The notes: generated by a model not told the origin, from the sequence alone. A stretch of DNA of 12,108 bases from Chloroflexota bacterium (GCA_022561095.1 JADFRV010000051.1:1-12108), one strand, 5' to 3'; numbered from the stretch's first letter, positions 1 to 6,202 are shown. Numbers and translations: made by a program.

Positions 1-191
1 AGGCTGATCCGGTCGCTGAGCGCGGCCACCTCCCGGAGCATCTCTCTTGTCGGCTTGCAGTAGGCGCAGGGCTCGCGTCCGGGGAGAACGATCTCCAACT
101 CCTTCTGGGTGAAGTAGTCGATCTTCACCGGGCCCAGCATCTCCTGGGCGAACTTTACTCGAATCGCTTCCTGGTCCTTGAGCGGGATCAT
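1..191 (-). CDS. Thioredoxin/glutaredoxin-like protein, N-terminal part only
   Basis: The first 63 codons are present and the gene runs off the left edge of the window. The protein begins MIPLKDQEAIRVKFAQEMLG, followed by a beta-strand-like segment (VKIDYFTQ, residues 22-29) and a CAYC redox motif at residues 42-45. A CxxC after a first strand and before a helix fits the thioredoxin fold, in particular the glutaredoxin-like half of PDO-type protein disulfide oxidoreductases. It would act in cytosolic thiol-disulfide exchange; no signal peptide is seen. The ATG at 191-189 overlaps the TGA stop of the preceding phosphatidyltransferase gene (ATGA), so it is the last visible member of the inositol-lipid operon and probably translationally coupled. 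What links it to lipid synthesis is not evident. Full length and any second domain cannot be judged. Confidence 0.8.
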   Translation of the reverse strand, partial: MIPLKDQEAIRVKFAQEMLGPVKIDYFTQKELEIVLPGREPCAYCKPTREMLREVAALSDRIS

Positions 192-784
192 CGATGTTCG
201 TCTCCGGAGCGGCCTGCGCGCAGCCAGACGAGGGCGAGCCGCTGGATAGCGGTAGCGCCTGCCGCTATCGCGAGGATCCAGAGCGCCACCGTTGCCTGGT
301 CGATCATAAGGCCGATGCCCAGCAGTATCACCCGCTCCGCCCGTCCGAACAGCCCCTCACGCAACGGGATGTCCACGATCTCGGCGCGCGCGCGAGTGTA
401 GCTGACCAGGAAGGAGGCGGCGAGGGCGGCGAAGATGAGCAACTCCTCCTCGCGGCCGCCGCGGTCGCTGAAGTAGTAGAGAAGGCCGAACAGCACCGCC
501 GCCTCGGAGACGCGGTCCATTACGGCGTCGAACACGGAGCCGAAGCGGGTGGCCTTGCCGGTGGCGCGGGCCAAGGCGCCATCCAAGAAATCGAGAGAGC
601 TGGCGGCCAGCATCACGATACCGGCGGGCAGAAAGTCGCCCCGCGCGGCGAGGAAGGCGGCGCCGGCGTTCCCCAGGACGCCGGCCAGGGTGAGCATGTT
701 GGGCGTGACCCCCACTCCGGCGAGAGCGCCGACGATTGGGTCGGTCAGCCAGCGGGGGGCGGAGCGAGGGAGCAGCCGCGACAT
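188..784 (-). CDS. pgsA: CDP-alcohol phosphatidyltransferase, probable phosphatidylinositol phosphate synthase
   Basis: A 198-residue integral membrane enzyme. The complete CDP-alcohol phosphotransferase signature is present at residues 65-90: D65xxDGxxAR, then G82, D86 and D90, i.e. DFLDGALAR...GSVFDAVMD. These aspartates bind metal and the CDP-lipid. About five to six hydrophobic segments are visible (roughly 16-48, 53-65, 95-104, 114-129, 151-180). The family makes phosphatidylglycerol phosphate, phosphatidylserine or phosphatidylinositol phosphate. The operon contains ino1 and a PimA-like gene, so CDP-diacylglycerol plus inositol-3-phosphate giving phosphatidylinositol phosphate (PIP) is the likely reaction. 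That specificity is inferred from context, not from a residue I can name. The frame is open further upstream, to 1024, but that part lies inside the glycosyltransferase gene. The ATG at 784 sits one base after that gene's TAG (TAGCATG), which fixes the start and suggests coupling. Confidence 0.9.
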   Translation of the reverse strand: MSRLLPRSAPRWLTDPIVGALAGVGVTPNMLTLAGVLGNAGAAFLAARGDFLPAGIVMLAASSLDFLDGALARATGKATRFGSVFDAVMDRVSEAAVLFGLLYYFSDRGGREEELLIFAALAASFLVSYTRARAEIVDIPLREGLFGRAERVILLGIGLMIDQATVALWILAIAAGATAIQRLALVWLRAGRSGDEHR

Positions 785-785
785 G

Positions 786-1928
786 CTACGGCTCGCTGCC
801 GGCTGGGGCGGTGCCATTGGCTGTTGCCTGGTAGTACTCCAGCACCTGCGCGCTGACCCGCTCCCAGCTATAGCGTTGGGCTGTCTTGGCGCCTTGCTTC
901 CCCATCTCCTCGCGCAAGGCGGCGTCCGAGAGGAGGCGTTGCAGGGCGGCGGCCAGGGCCTTGGCGTCGCGCGGCGGCACCAGCAACCCCTCTTGCCCGT
1001 CGGTGAGCACGTCCGCGAACCCATCGATCTGCGAGGCGACGATCGGGGTGCCGGCCGCCATCGCCTCCAGAAGGACGATCCCCAGGCTCTCGGCCCCCGT
1101 GTTGGGGGCGCAGTAGACGTCGGCGGTCTTGTAGTAGCGGGGCAACTCGCTCTCGGCGACGTAGCCGGTGAACACGATGTCAGTCAGTCCCTTGTGCCGG
1201 ATGTAACGTTCGCAGGCTGGGAGCATGCCGCCGTCGCCGCCGACGACGATGAGCCGGATATCCGGCATTTGCTGCTTCAGTATCGCGTAGGCCTCCAGCA
1301 GGTAAGGCAACCCCTTGCGCTTCTCTAGCCTGCCCAAGAAGAGGATGTTGCGCCTGTGGTCGATGTACTTGGGGATTGGCGGCACCTCGGAAGCGAAGAA
1401 CGGGAGATCGACGCCGCTGGGGATGATGCGGTAGCGACCGGTGAAGTGCTTGCCGATGAGCCGGAGGGAGGAGCGGGAGTGGGCGATGCGCCCATGGATG
1501 CGCGGCCACCAGGGCTTGATGATATAGCTGGTGTAAGCGTATATGCGACTGCCCCCCTCGCGGGCGGCGTGAAAGGTGGCGATGTTAGTGGCGTCGGAGT
1601 AGCGCAGGAACTGGAACGGCAATAGGGGCATGAACGGCTCGTGCATGTGGACGATATCGAACCCTTCGCGTTCCAGCAGGCGCTTGACGCGAGGTCCCAG
1701 GTTGAAGGAGAGGCAGACGTTCGCCACGGAGCCGCTGGCCGGCAGGCCGATGACGTGCTCGCCGATTACCGTTAGGTAGTCGCAGTCGTTGGACAAACGG
1801 CGCGAGGAGGGAGCGATTATCCGCACCTCGTGGCCGGAGCGGATGAACTGAGCGGCTAGGGGCCTAACGTGGTTGTTGACTCCGCCGGGCACGGCCCAGT
1901 CGTACGGGCTGACGAGGGCGATCTTCAT
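786..1928 (-). CDS. pimA: GT4-family glycosyltransferase, PimA-like phosphatidylinositol mannosyltransferase
   Basis: A 380-residue GT-B glycosyltransferase. The N-terminal Rossmann half starts MKIALVSPYDWAVPGGVNNH, with the GG loop (15-16) typical of the group, HMHEP at 94-98 and a FH pair at 119-120. The C-terminal half shows IPSGVD (169-174), FLGRLEKRKG (197-206, with Arg and Lys that usually hold the sugar-nucleotide phosphates) and the EX7E motif at E280/E288 (ESLGIVLLE), followed by AMAAGTPIVAS. Motif order, length and wording strongly recall mycobacterial PimA, which adds the first mannose from GDP-mannose to phosphatidylinositol at the inner membrane face. The neighbouring ino1 and phosphatidyltransferase genes support that acceptor, but other GT4 enzymes share these motifs. 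The ATG at 1928 overlaps the PHP gene's TGA (ATGA). The open frame extends upstream to 2081, but MKIALVSPYD is the canonical family start. Confidence 0.88.
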   Translation of the reverse strand: MKIALVSPYDWAVPGGVNNHVRPLAAQFIRSGHEVRIIAPSSRRLSNDCDYLTVIGEHVIGLPASGSVANVCLSFNLGPRVKRLLEREGFDIVHMHEPFMPLLPFQFLRYSDATNIATFHAAREGGSRIYAYTSYIIKPWWPRIHGRIAHSRSSLRLIGKHFTGRYRIIPSGVDLPFFASEVPPIPKYIDHRRNILFLGRLEKRKGLPYLLEAYAILKQQMPDIRLIVVGGDGGMLPACERYIRHKGLTDIVFTGYVAESELPRYYKTADVYCAPNTGAESLGIVLLEAMAAGTPIVASQIDGFADVLTDGQEGLLVPPRDAKALAAALQRLLSDAALREEMGKQGAKTAQRYSWERVSAQVLEYYQATANGTAPAGSEP

Positions 1929-2701
1929 CGGCCGGAGAAGATTCGCTTGTAGAAACTGTTTGCGGTGGCGCCCCAGCCCAGAGTCCGTGGCGTCACTAGC
2001 AGGCCGCGCCAGGCCTGCCGCAGCACCTGCAAGGGTCCTAACTCGAGCACGCTTGGGTAGCTCCCGTTGACGCCCCGGCAAGTGCGTTCCAGTATGCTAC
2101 GCCGGAGGTCCTCTGCGCTGCGACCGGGAAACTCAGTATGGGCGCTCCCTATCGCCTGGACGTGATGGGCGTCGCTGGCGCCAATCTCGGCCAGATGGTA
2201 GCGTTCCCGATTAAGCGCGCCGATTCTCCTCAGGCGCAGCCACGCTCCCGGCGACTGATTGGCGGTCTCCAGACCGTCCAGGTACACGCCGTCCTGACCG
2301 GCGTCGGCGATGCGATCGAGCTCCTTCTCGCCCAGTGACCGCGTGATCCACATCAACGGGTGAGCGGCGATGGCAAGGCCACCCTGACGGTGCACGGCCG
2401 CTAGCACCTCTTCGACGGGTCGCAGGGAGGGCAGTGGCTCCTCTACGAACAGGGCGATGATGTGTCCTTCGATCGCAGTGACCTCCATGCCGGGAACAAC
2501 CTGGAAGCGATAGCTCCCACGGGCCCATGCTTCTCGAGTCTCCCTAGCGCCTCGCGGGCCATCGTGGTCGGTGATGGCGATGATGTCGAGGTCGGTCTCC
2601 GCCTCCACGTACTCCAGGACCTGACGCGGCGAGGCCATGCCATCGCTGATGGCTGTGTGAACATGGAGATCAGCCTTGCCGGGCCGCTGGGCGTCGCTCA
2701 A
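1925..2701 (-). CDS. PHP-domain metal-dependent phosphoesterase
   Basis: A 258-residue protein with the full polymerase-and-histidinol-phosphatase (PHP) metal site: DLHVHTAISDG (H13, H15, D20), ITDHD (D45, H46), GMEV (E73), H80, AAHP (H114) and SDAH (D177, H179). The arrangement matches the stand-alone TrpH/YciV-type PHP proteins, which remove phosphate from small molecules or nucleotides using two or three metal ions. No signal peptide is seen, so it should be cytosolic. A C-terminal tail after the PHP core (about 215-258) is rich in Trp, Leu and Arg and could touch a membrane or a partner; this is speculative. The start chosen is TTG at 2701, which overlaps the TGA of the upstream acyltransferase (TTGA) and follows a purine-rich GGGGGAAGAGG ribosome site. 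No in-frame ATG lies nearby. The substrate is unknown; its place in the operon points to an inositol-lipid phosphate, but nucleotide substrates remain possible. Confidence 0.9.
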   Translation of the reverse strand: MSDAQRPGKADLHVHTAISDGMASPRQVLEYVEAETDLDIIAITDHDGPRGARETREAWARGSYRFQVVPGMEVTAIEGHIIALFVEEPLPSLRPVEEVLAAVHRQGGLAIAAHPLMWITRSLGEKELDRIADAGQDGVYLDGLETANQSPGAWLRLRRIGALNRERYHLAEIGASDAHHVQAIGSAHTEFPGRSAEDLRRSILERTCRGVNGSYPSVLELGPLQVLRQAWRGLLVTPRTLGWGATANSFYKRIFSGR

Positions 2702-3615
2702 ACCTCTTCCCCCACGGCCACCGGTGGTGGCTCTGGCTGCACCGGCACTCCGTCCCAGATCGACTCCAGCACTACCCATTGGTCGGGGTGCTCCCGCAGG
2801 CGGCGCTCCAGCAGGCCCAGGAAGCGTAGGGCATTGGTGCGGGCGTCTCTCTCCATGTCGCCGGTTCGCTCCAGCTCCAGCGGCTCCTCGAGGTATGCGT
2901 CGATACCGCCCTGTTTGGTACGGAGGCAGAAGGAGGGGATGACAGTCGCCCCGGTGCGCAGCGCCATCTCGATAGGCCCGGTGGGCATCATCGCCTCCTC
3001 ACCGAAAAACGGGAGGCTGGCCTTGGGCCCTTCGATGTCGCGGTCCCCCATTAGGGCGATGACGCCACCCTCGCGCAGGGTTCGGATGGCGCGCTTGACC
3101 CCAGCGAAGCCGACCGGTGCGAACGTGTGACCCTTCGAGGCGCGCAGGGAGTCCACCAGCCGGTGGAGCCTGGGCGGCTGCAACGGCTCCGTGAGGGCGA
3201 ATACCTTCACGCCTCTGGACAGCATTCCCTGGACTGCCAGCTCCGGGTTGCCCAGGTGGACGCTTAGCACGATGACCCCTTTCCCCGCTGCTACTGCGGG
3301 CAGTAAGTATTCGTCCAACCCGAAATAGCGCAACCGCCGCCGGAAGAAATCGTCCAGGTCCATGTGGGGCATCCGCACCAGATCGACATAATACTTAGCG
3401 ATGTTGATGAAGATCATGTAGGCGGCAGCACGCACCTTCTTATCAGGCGCGTCCTTGCCCATAACGTGGCGCAGGTTGTTGATCACGTTACGCCGTGAGC
3501 CGGGGGAGAGCCGGTACGCCAGCCGCCCCACCACTTCGGCAGCCGCGTAGCCCACCCCGAGAGGCAGGCGTCCAAGGGTGTGAATCGCAATCAGGAAGAG
3601 GATGTACTTCCACAT
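2698..3615 (-). CDS. LpxL/HtrB-family acyltransferase, PatA-like
   Basis: A 305-residue membrane-associated acyltransferase. An N-terminal hydrophobic segment (residues 4-30) is followed by the family's conserved RRNVINNLRHVMG block (41-53). The catalytic HX4E motif is HLGNPE at 120-125. Further family landmarks are GGVIALMGDRD (183-193), LPFFGEEAMMPTGPIEMALRTG (201-222 region) and the C-terminal HPDQWVVLESIWD (276-288). The family includes LpxL/LpxM of lipid A synthesis and mycobacterial PatA, which acylates mannose on phosphatidylinositol mannosides. No lipid A gene is nearby, whereas ino1 and the PimA-like gene are, so the PatA-like role is favoured by context. The gene lies 26 bases after ino1. 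The ATG at 3615 has only a weak, distant Shine-Dalgarno match (GGGGAG about 24 bases upstream), so reinitiation after ino1 is possible. Its TGA overlaps the PHP start. Confidence 0.88.
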   Translation of the reverse strand: MWKYILFLIAIHTLGRLPLGVGYAAAEVVGRLAYRLSPGSRRNVINNLRHVMGKDAPDKKVRAAAYMIFINIAKYYVDLVRMPHMDLDDFFRRRLRYFGLDEYLLPAVAAGKGVIVLSVHLGNPELAVQGMLSRGVKVFALTEPLQPPRLHRLVDSLRASKGHTFAPVGFAGVKRAIRTLREGGVIALMGDRDIEGPKASLPFFGEEAMMPTGPIEMALRTGATVIPSFCLRTKQGGIDAYLEEPLELERTGDMERDARTNALRFLGLLERRLREHPDQWVVLESIWDGVPVQPEPPPVAVGEEV

Positions 3616-3641
3616 GAGACTCGCGGGTCCGTCAGGCTCCC

Positions 3642-4781
3642 CTACTCCGATGGGGAGGAGCCGTTGCTAGTCTGAATAAACTCCTCAGTGAGGATGCGCG
3701 CCTGCTCGTCCGTGAACTGCTTGGGGGGCGACTTCATGAAGTAGGAGCTGGGTCCTGTGAGAGCGCCCGATATCCCTCGGTCCAGGGCGAGCTTGCAGCA
3801 ACGAATTGCGTCGATGACAACGCCTGCGGAGTTGGGGCTGTCCCAGACCTCCAGCTTCGCCTCCAGGCTCAGCGGCACCTCGCCGAAGCCGGTTCCTTCC
3901 ATGCGGATGTAGCACCACTTACGGTCGTGGAGCCAGGGCACGTAATCGCTGGGACCTATGTGGATGTCTCCTTCAGGGATCTGGTAGTCAAGCTGGGAAG
4001 TGACGGCGCTGGTCTTGGAGATCTTCTTGGACATGAGGCGCTCCCGCTCCAGCATGTTCAAGAAGTCCGTGTTGCCGCCGAAGTTAAGCTGATAGGTACG
4101 GTCCAGCCGCACTCCGCGCTCCACGAACAGGCGGGTGAGCACACGGTGGAGGATAGTGGCGCCTACCTGGGACTTGATGTCGTCGCCGACGATGGGCAGG
4201 CCCTTCTCTTCAAACCGCTTTTGCCAGTACTGCTCGCGGGCGATGAATACGGGGATGCAGTTGATCATTGCGCAACCGGCCTGCAACACCTGCTCTACGT
4301 ACCACTTGGTGCCCTCTTCGCTTCCCACCGGCAGGTAGCTCACGACCACTTGGGTGCCCGTGTCGCGGAGCACCTTCACGATGTCCGATGTGGGGCCGCT
4401 AGCCTTGTGCACCACTGACGACAGGTATTTGCCGATGCCGTCGTGGGTCATGCCACGTGATACCGGCACGTTCAGGTTGGGGACGTCCGCGAACTTGTAT
4501 GTGTTGTTCGGCGGCGCGTAGATGGCTTCCGAAATGTCCTTGCCAACCTTGTTGCGGTCCACGTCGAACGCAGCGACGAACTCAATGTCACTGATGTGGT
4601 AGCCGCCGAGGTTGGCGTGCATCAAGCCAGGCACGCTTGCATTGCTGTCCACCCCGCGGTAGAAGTGGACTCCCTGCACTAGAGAGGAAGCGCAATTGCC
4701 GACGCCGATGATGGCGACGTTGATTTTGCCCAAAGGTTGTCTCCTTCTGGTGGTTCGCTGCGACTTTCGAGTGTTCGGCAT
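3642..4781 (-). CDS. ino1: Inositol-3-phosphate synthase (myo-inositol-1-phosphate synthase)
   Basis: A 379-residue NAD-dependent enzyme that converts glucose-6-phosphate to inositol-3-phosphate, the entry step for inositol lipids. Visible landmarks: the Rossmann glycine motif VAIIGVGNCASSLVQG (22-37), SYLPVGSEE (148-156), GDDIKSQVGATI (199-210), QLNFGGNTDFLNMLERERL (231-249), KKISKTSAVTS (252-262) and HIGPSDYVPWL (274-284). These match the short bacterial form known from mycobacteria, and the length agrees. It is the first gene of the operon and follows a strong terminator by about 70 bases. A possible -10 (TAGAAT, 4824-4819) lies between, without a convincing -35. The ATG at 4781 has a close GGAGGAG ribosome site. 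A second in-frame start, TTG at 4733, has a better-spaced AAGGAG and would remove a basic 16-residue N-terminus, giving a protein starting just before the Rossmann strand. The usable start is undecided. Confidence 0.96.
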   Translation of the reverse strand: MPNTRKSQRTTRRRQPLGKINVAIIGVGNCASSLVQGVHFYRGVDSNASVPGLMHANLGGYHISDIEFVAAFDVDRNKVGKDISEAIYAPPNNTYKFADVPNLNVPVSRGMTHDGIGKYLSSVVHKASGPTSDIVKVLRDTGTQVVVSYLPVGSEEGTKWYVEQVLQAGCAMINCIPVFIAREQYWQKRFEEKGLPIVGDDIKSQVGATILHRVLTRLFVERGVRLDRTYQLNFGGNTDFLNMLERERLMSKKISKTSAVTSQLDYQIPEGDIHIGPSDYVPWLHDRKWCYIRMEGTGFGEVPLSLEAKLEVWDSPNSAGVVIDAIRCCKLALDRGISGALTGPSSYFMKSPPKQFTDEQARILTEEFIQTSNGSSPSE

Positions 4782-4851
4782 CTCTCCTCCGGCCGGTGCG
4801 TACTGACCTGCCTAAGCCATTCTACAGCAAGAAGTGGGAAGGCTCATCCTT

Positions 4852-4885
4852 AAAGAAAAGCCAGGCCAGCATTGGCTGGCCTGGC
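4852..4885 (-). terminator. Strong intrinsic terminator between the DUF5679-type gene and ino1
   Basis: A perfect 11-bp stem (4860-4870 pairing with 4875-4885; GCCAGGCCAGC against GCTGGCCTGGC) with a 4-base loop is followed on the minus strand by TTTTCTTT (4859-4852). The U-rich tail exists only in the minus direction, so it ends transcripts coming from the small zinc-ribbon gene. ino1 starts 71 bases further on, so that operon needs its own promoter or regulated readthrough. Confidence 0.88.
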
Positions 4886-5017
4886 ACAGTCGCTGCGCGG
4901 TTCCGGAGCGGGCGATTGGGCCGTTCTCCTAGTGGGGCGAGATCCGCAGCCTTGCTGCGGCGGGGGAGCTTCGCTAAACCGGAGCGCGAGGGGTTCGGCG
5001 GGGACCTAGCTCCCCGC
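4886..5017 (-). other. Structured GC-rich region (3' UTR or leader RNA candidate)
   Basis: This stretch begins at the last codons of the small CxxC gene and ends at the terminator. Three inverted repeats are directly visible. GCGGGGA/TCCCCGC (5011-5017 with 4998-5004) spans the stop codon. GGGGAGCT/AGCTCCCC (5008-5015 with 4963-4970) uses the same bases as the first, so the two exclude each other. CCGCAGC/GCTGCGG (4954-4960 with 4944-4950) closes a 3-base loop. CGCTCCGG occurs twice on the minus strand (4986-4979 and 4910-4903). I recognise no known RNA family. It could be a plain GC-rich 3' UTR, a processed small RNA, or a leader element for ino1 if transcripts read through. Confidence 0.4.
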
Positions 5018-5149
5018 GCCGATCCGGTACATGTTAGTGTTGCATACTGGGCAGGTACCCTTGGTAGCTGGCCGCCCGTTCTTGAGGGTGACCTTCTCAG
5101 GGTTGCGCATCTCCCTCTTGGTGCGGCACTTGAGGCAATAAGCCTGCAT
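5006..5149 (-). CDS. Mini zinc-ribbon protein, DUF5679 type
   Basis: A 47-residue protein too short for usual gene-length cut-offs. It starts MQAYCLKCRTKREM and carries two CxxC pairs, at residues 5-8 (CLKC) and 33-36 (CPVC), joined by a basic strand-like segment containing KNGRPATKGTCP. This is the layout of a one-zinc ribbon, and the wording matches the small DUF5679 proteins I associate with Chloroflexota and relatives. Its function is unknown; nucleic-acid or protein binding is only a guess from the fold. The ATG at 5149 is preceded at about 8 bases by AAGGGGG, a good ribosome site. AACCC (5171-5167) just upstream could pair with GGGTT (5159-5155) and partly hide that site. It has its own promoter (5228-5201) and a downstream terminator, so it appears to be a single-gene unit. 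A longer minus-strand open frame across 4822-5205 in another phase is a shadow. Confidence 0.88.
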   Translation of the reverse strand: MQAYCLKCRTKREMRNPEKVTLKNGRPATKGTCPVCNTNMYRIGAGS

Positions 5150-5200
5150 ATCAAAACCCCCTTACTGGGTTGAATATATACCCTTCCGTTCTGATGGCCA

Positions 5201-5228
5201 AGCATACGGCTTTTCAGGGGGTTGTCAA
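5201..5228 (-). promoter_or_regulatory. Sigma70-type promoter for the DUF5679-type gene
   Basis: On the minus strand a perfect TTGACA (5228-5223) is followed after 16 bases by TATGCT (5206-5201). Transcription would begin near 5195, giving a leader of about 45 bases that ends in the ribosome site of the small CxxC gene. The spacing is one base short of ideal and the -10 is a 4/6 match. A TATATA run at about 5179-5174 lies downstream in the leader. Confidence 0.65.
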
Positions 5229-5238
5229 GGGGGATTCC

Positions 5239-5253
5239 GCCCCAAATAGGGGC
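5239..5253 (-). terminator. Weak hairpin after truB
   Basis: GCCCC (5253-5249) and GGGGC (5243-5239) form a 5-bp stem with a 5-base loop, 22 bases after the truB stop codon and just before the next promoter. No U-run follows, so an intrinsic terminator is doubtful. It is the only candidate for ending the nusA-truB operon here; Rho-dependent ending or readthrough into the next gene is equally possible. Confidence 0.25.
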
Positions 5254-5275
5254 CGAATACCAAATTCCAACTTGG

Positions 5276-6202
5276 CTATGCCGTCAGGTGGCCAGATATG
5301 AATACTTTTTGGGGTTTCCAGCGGTGAGACTCGCCATCGTAGCGGAGGATCCCTACGAACGACCCGTCCTCCGCATATGCGCGGCAGCGCTGGCCATCCT
5401 GAGCGTCTTGCAGGCGCTGGAACGGGGGTGAGTCCATCTCCAGGGCACAGCCGTGCCGGATGTCCTTCTCCGCCTCCATCTCCAGATAGACGGCTGGAAA
5501 GTGGCCTAAGCCGTAGTCCAGCGGTAGCAGCAGCTCCTGCCAGCTTTCGTCCTTGAATGCTGTCTCCAGCCTGTTGATGGATAAGGCATCGTCAACATGA
5601 AACAGGCCAACGGCCGTGCGCCGAAGGGCTGTCAAGTGGGCGCCGCAACCTAGGAGCCGCCCCAGATCGTCGGCCAGGGTGCGGATGTACGTTCCTTTCC
5701 CACAACGTATCTCAAGCTCCACGAGCGGAGGTTCGAACGAGAGGAGGTCGATCCGGTCAATGTTCGCCTTACGCGGGCGCAGGCTTACCGGCCTGCCGGC
5801 CCGGGCCAAGCGGTATGCGGGCGTACCCCGGACCTTGATGGCGCTGTAGCTGGGCGGGGTCTGCTCCTCCCGGCGCTCCAGAACCTCCAGGGCCGCTTTC
5901 AGCTTGGTCTCGTCTACGGCTCCGGCGTCTCCTTCGAACGCCGTCGCTCCGGTGGCGTCGAAGGTATCGGTAGCCACGCCAAGGCGGACGCTGCCACGGT
6001 AGGTCTTAGGCAGCTCCATGAGGTACTCGCTCACTCGTGTGGCATGGCTCAGGCAGACCAGCAGCACGCCTGTCGCCAGGGGGTCCAGCGTGCCCGCGTG
6101 CCCCACCTTCTTTACCGCTGATAGCTTGCGCACCCGGGCGACGACTTGGAACGAGGTGATGCCTTCCGGCTTGTCTACGTTGAGAATGCCGCGCGGGGTC
6201 AT
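5276..6202 (-). CDS. truB: tRNA pseudouridine(55) synthase TruB
   Basis: A 308-residue cytosolic enzyme that isomerises U55 of the tRNA T-arm to pseudouridine. The N-terminus GILNVDKPEGITSFQVV (5-21) and the catalytic GHAGTLDPLATGVL (34-47, catalytic aspartate D40) are textbook. Further family blocks are KTYRGSVRLGVATDTFD (66-82), TPPSYSAIKVRG (114-125) and KGTYIRTLADDLG (168-180). The C-terminal about 80 residues, ending GILRYDGESHRWKPQKVF, form the PUA-like tRNA-binding domain, so the protein is full length. Its ATG at 6202 overlaps the rbfA TGA (ATGA), placing it as the last gene of the nusA operon, its usual place in bacteria. Confidence 0.97.
   Translation of the reverse strand: MTPRGILNVDKPEGITSFQVVARVRKLSAVKKVGHAGTLDPLATGVLLVCLSHATRVSEYLMELPKTYRGSVRLGVATDTFDATGATAFEGDAGAVDETKLKAALEVLERREEQTPPSYSAIKVRGTPAYRLARAGRPVSLRPRKANIDRIDLLSFEPPLVELEIRCGKGTYIRTLADDLGRLLGCGAHLTALRRTAVGLFHVDDALSINRLETAFKDESWQELLLPLDYGLGHFPAVYLEMEAEKDIRHGCALEMDSPPFQRLQDAQDGQRCRAYAEDGSFVGILRYDGESHRWKPQKVFISGHLTA

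Noticed and set aside
785..1024. 80-residue N-terminal extension of the phosphatidyltransferase
   Set aside because: It lies wholly inside the upstream glycosyltransferase gene and reads as Arg/Pro/Ser noise; the coupled ATG at 784 gives a normal family length.
194..1328. Plus-strand open frames (220 and 259 codons) opposite the phosphatidyltransferase and glycosyltransferase genes
   Set aside because: They are composition-driven shadows; both minus-strand genes carry full catalytic motifs in their own frame.
1929..2081. 51-residue N-terminal extension of the PimA-like protein
   Set aside because: It overlaps the PHP gene and has no conserved wording; the MKIALVSPYD start is typical of the family.
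4895..4908. T-box-like GGAACCGCG on the minus strand upstream of the terminator
   Set aside because: No AGGGUGG context, no specifier stem and no pairing with the terminator arm were found, and ino1 is not an amino-acid gene.
4886..5005. Possible tRNA or SRP RNA in the GC-rich gap
   Set aside because: No T-loop GTTCGANNCC, anticodon arm or SRP tetraloop consensus could be fitted; the arms visible are too close together for a tRNA.
4822..5205. Minus-strand 127-codon frame overlapping the small CxxC gene
   Set aside because: It is Arg/Pro/Ser-rich and crosses the terminator hairpin; the frame with two CxxC pairs and a proper ribosome site is the better call.
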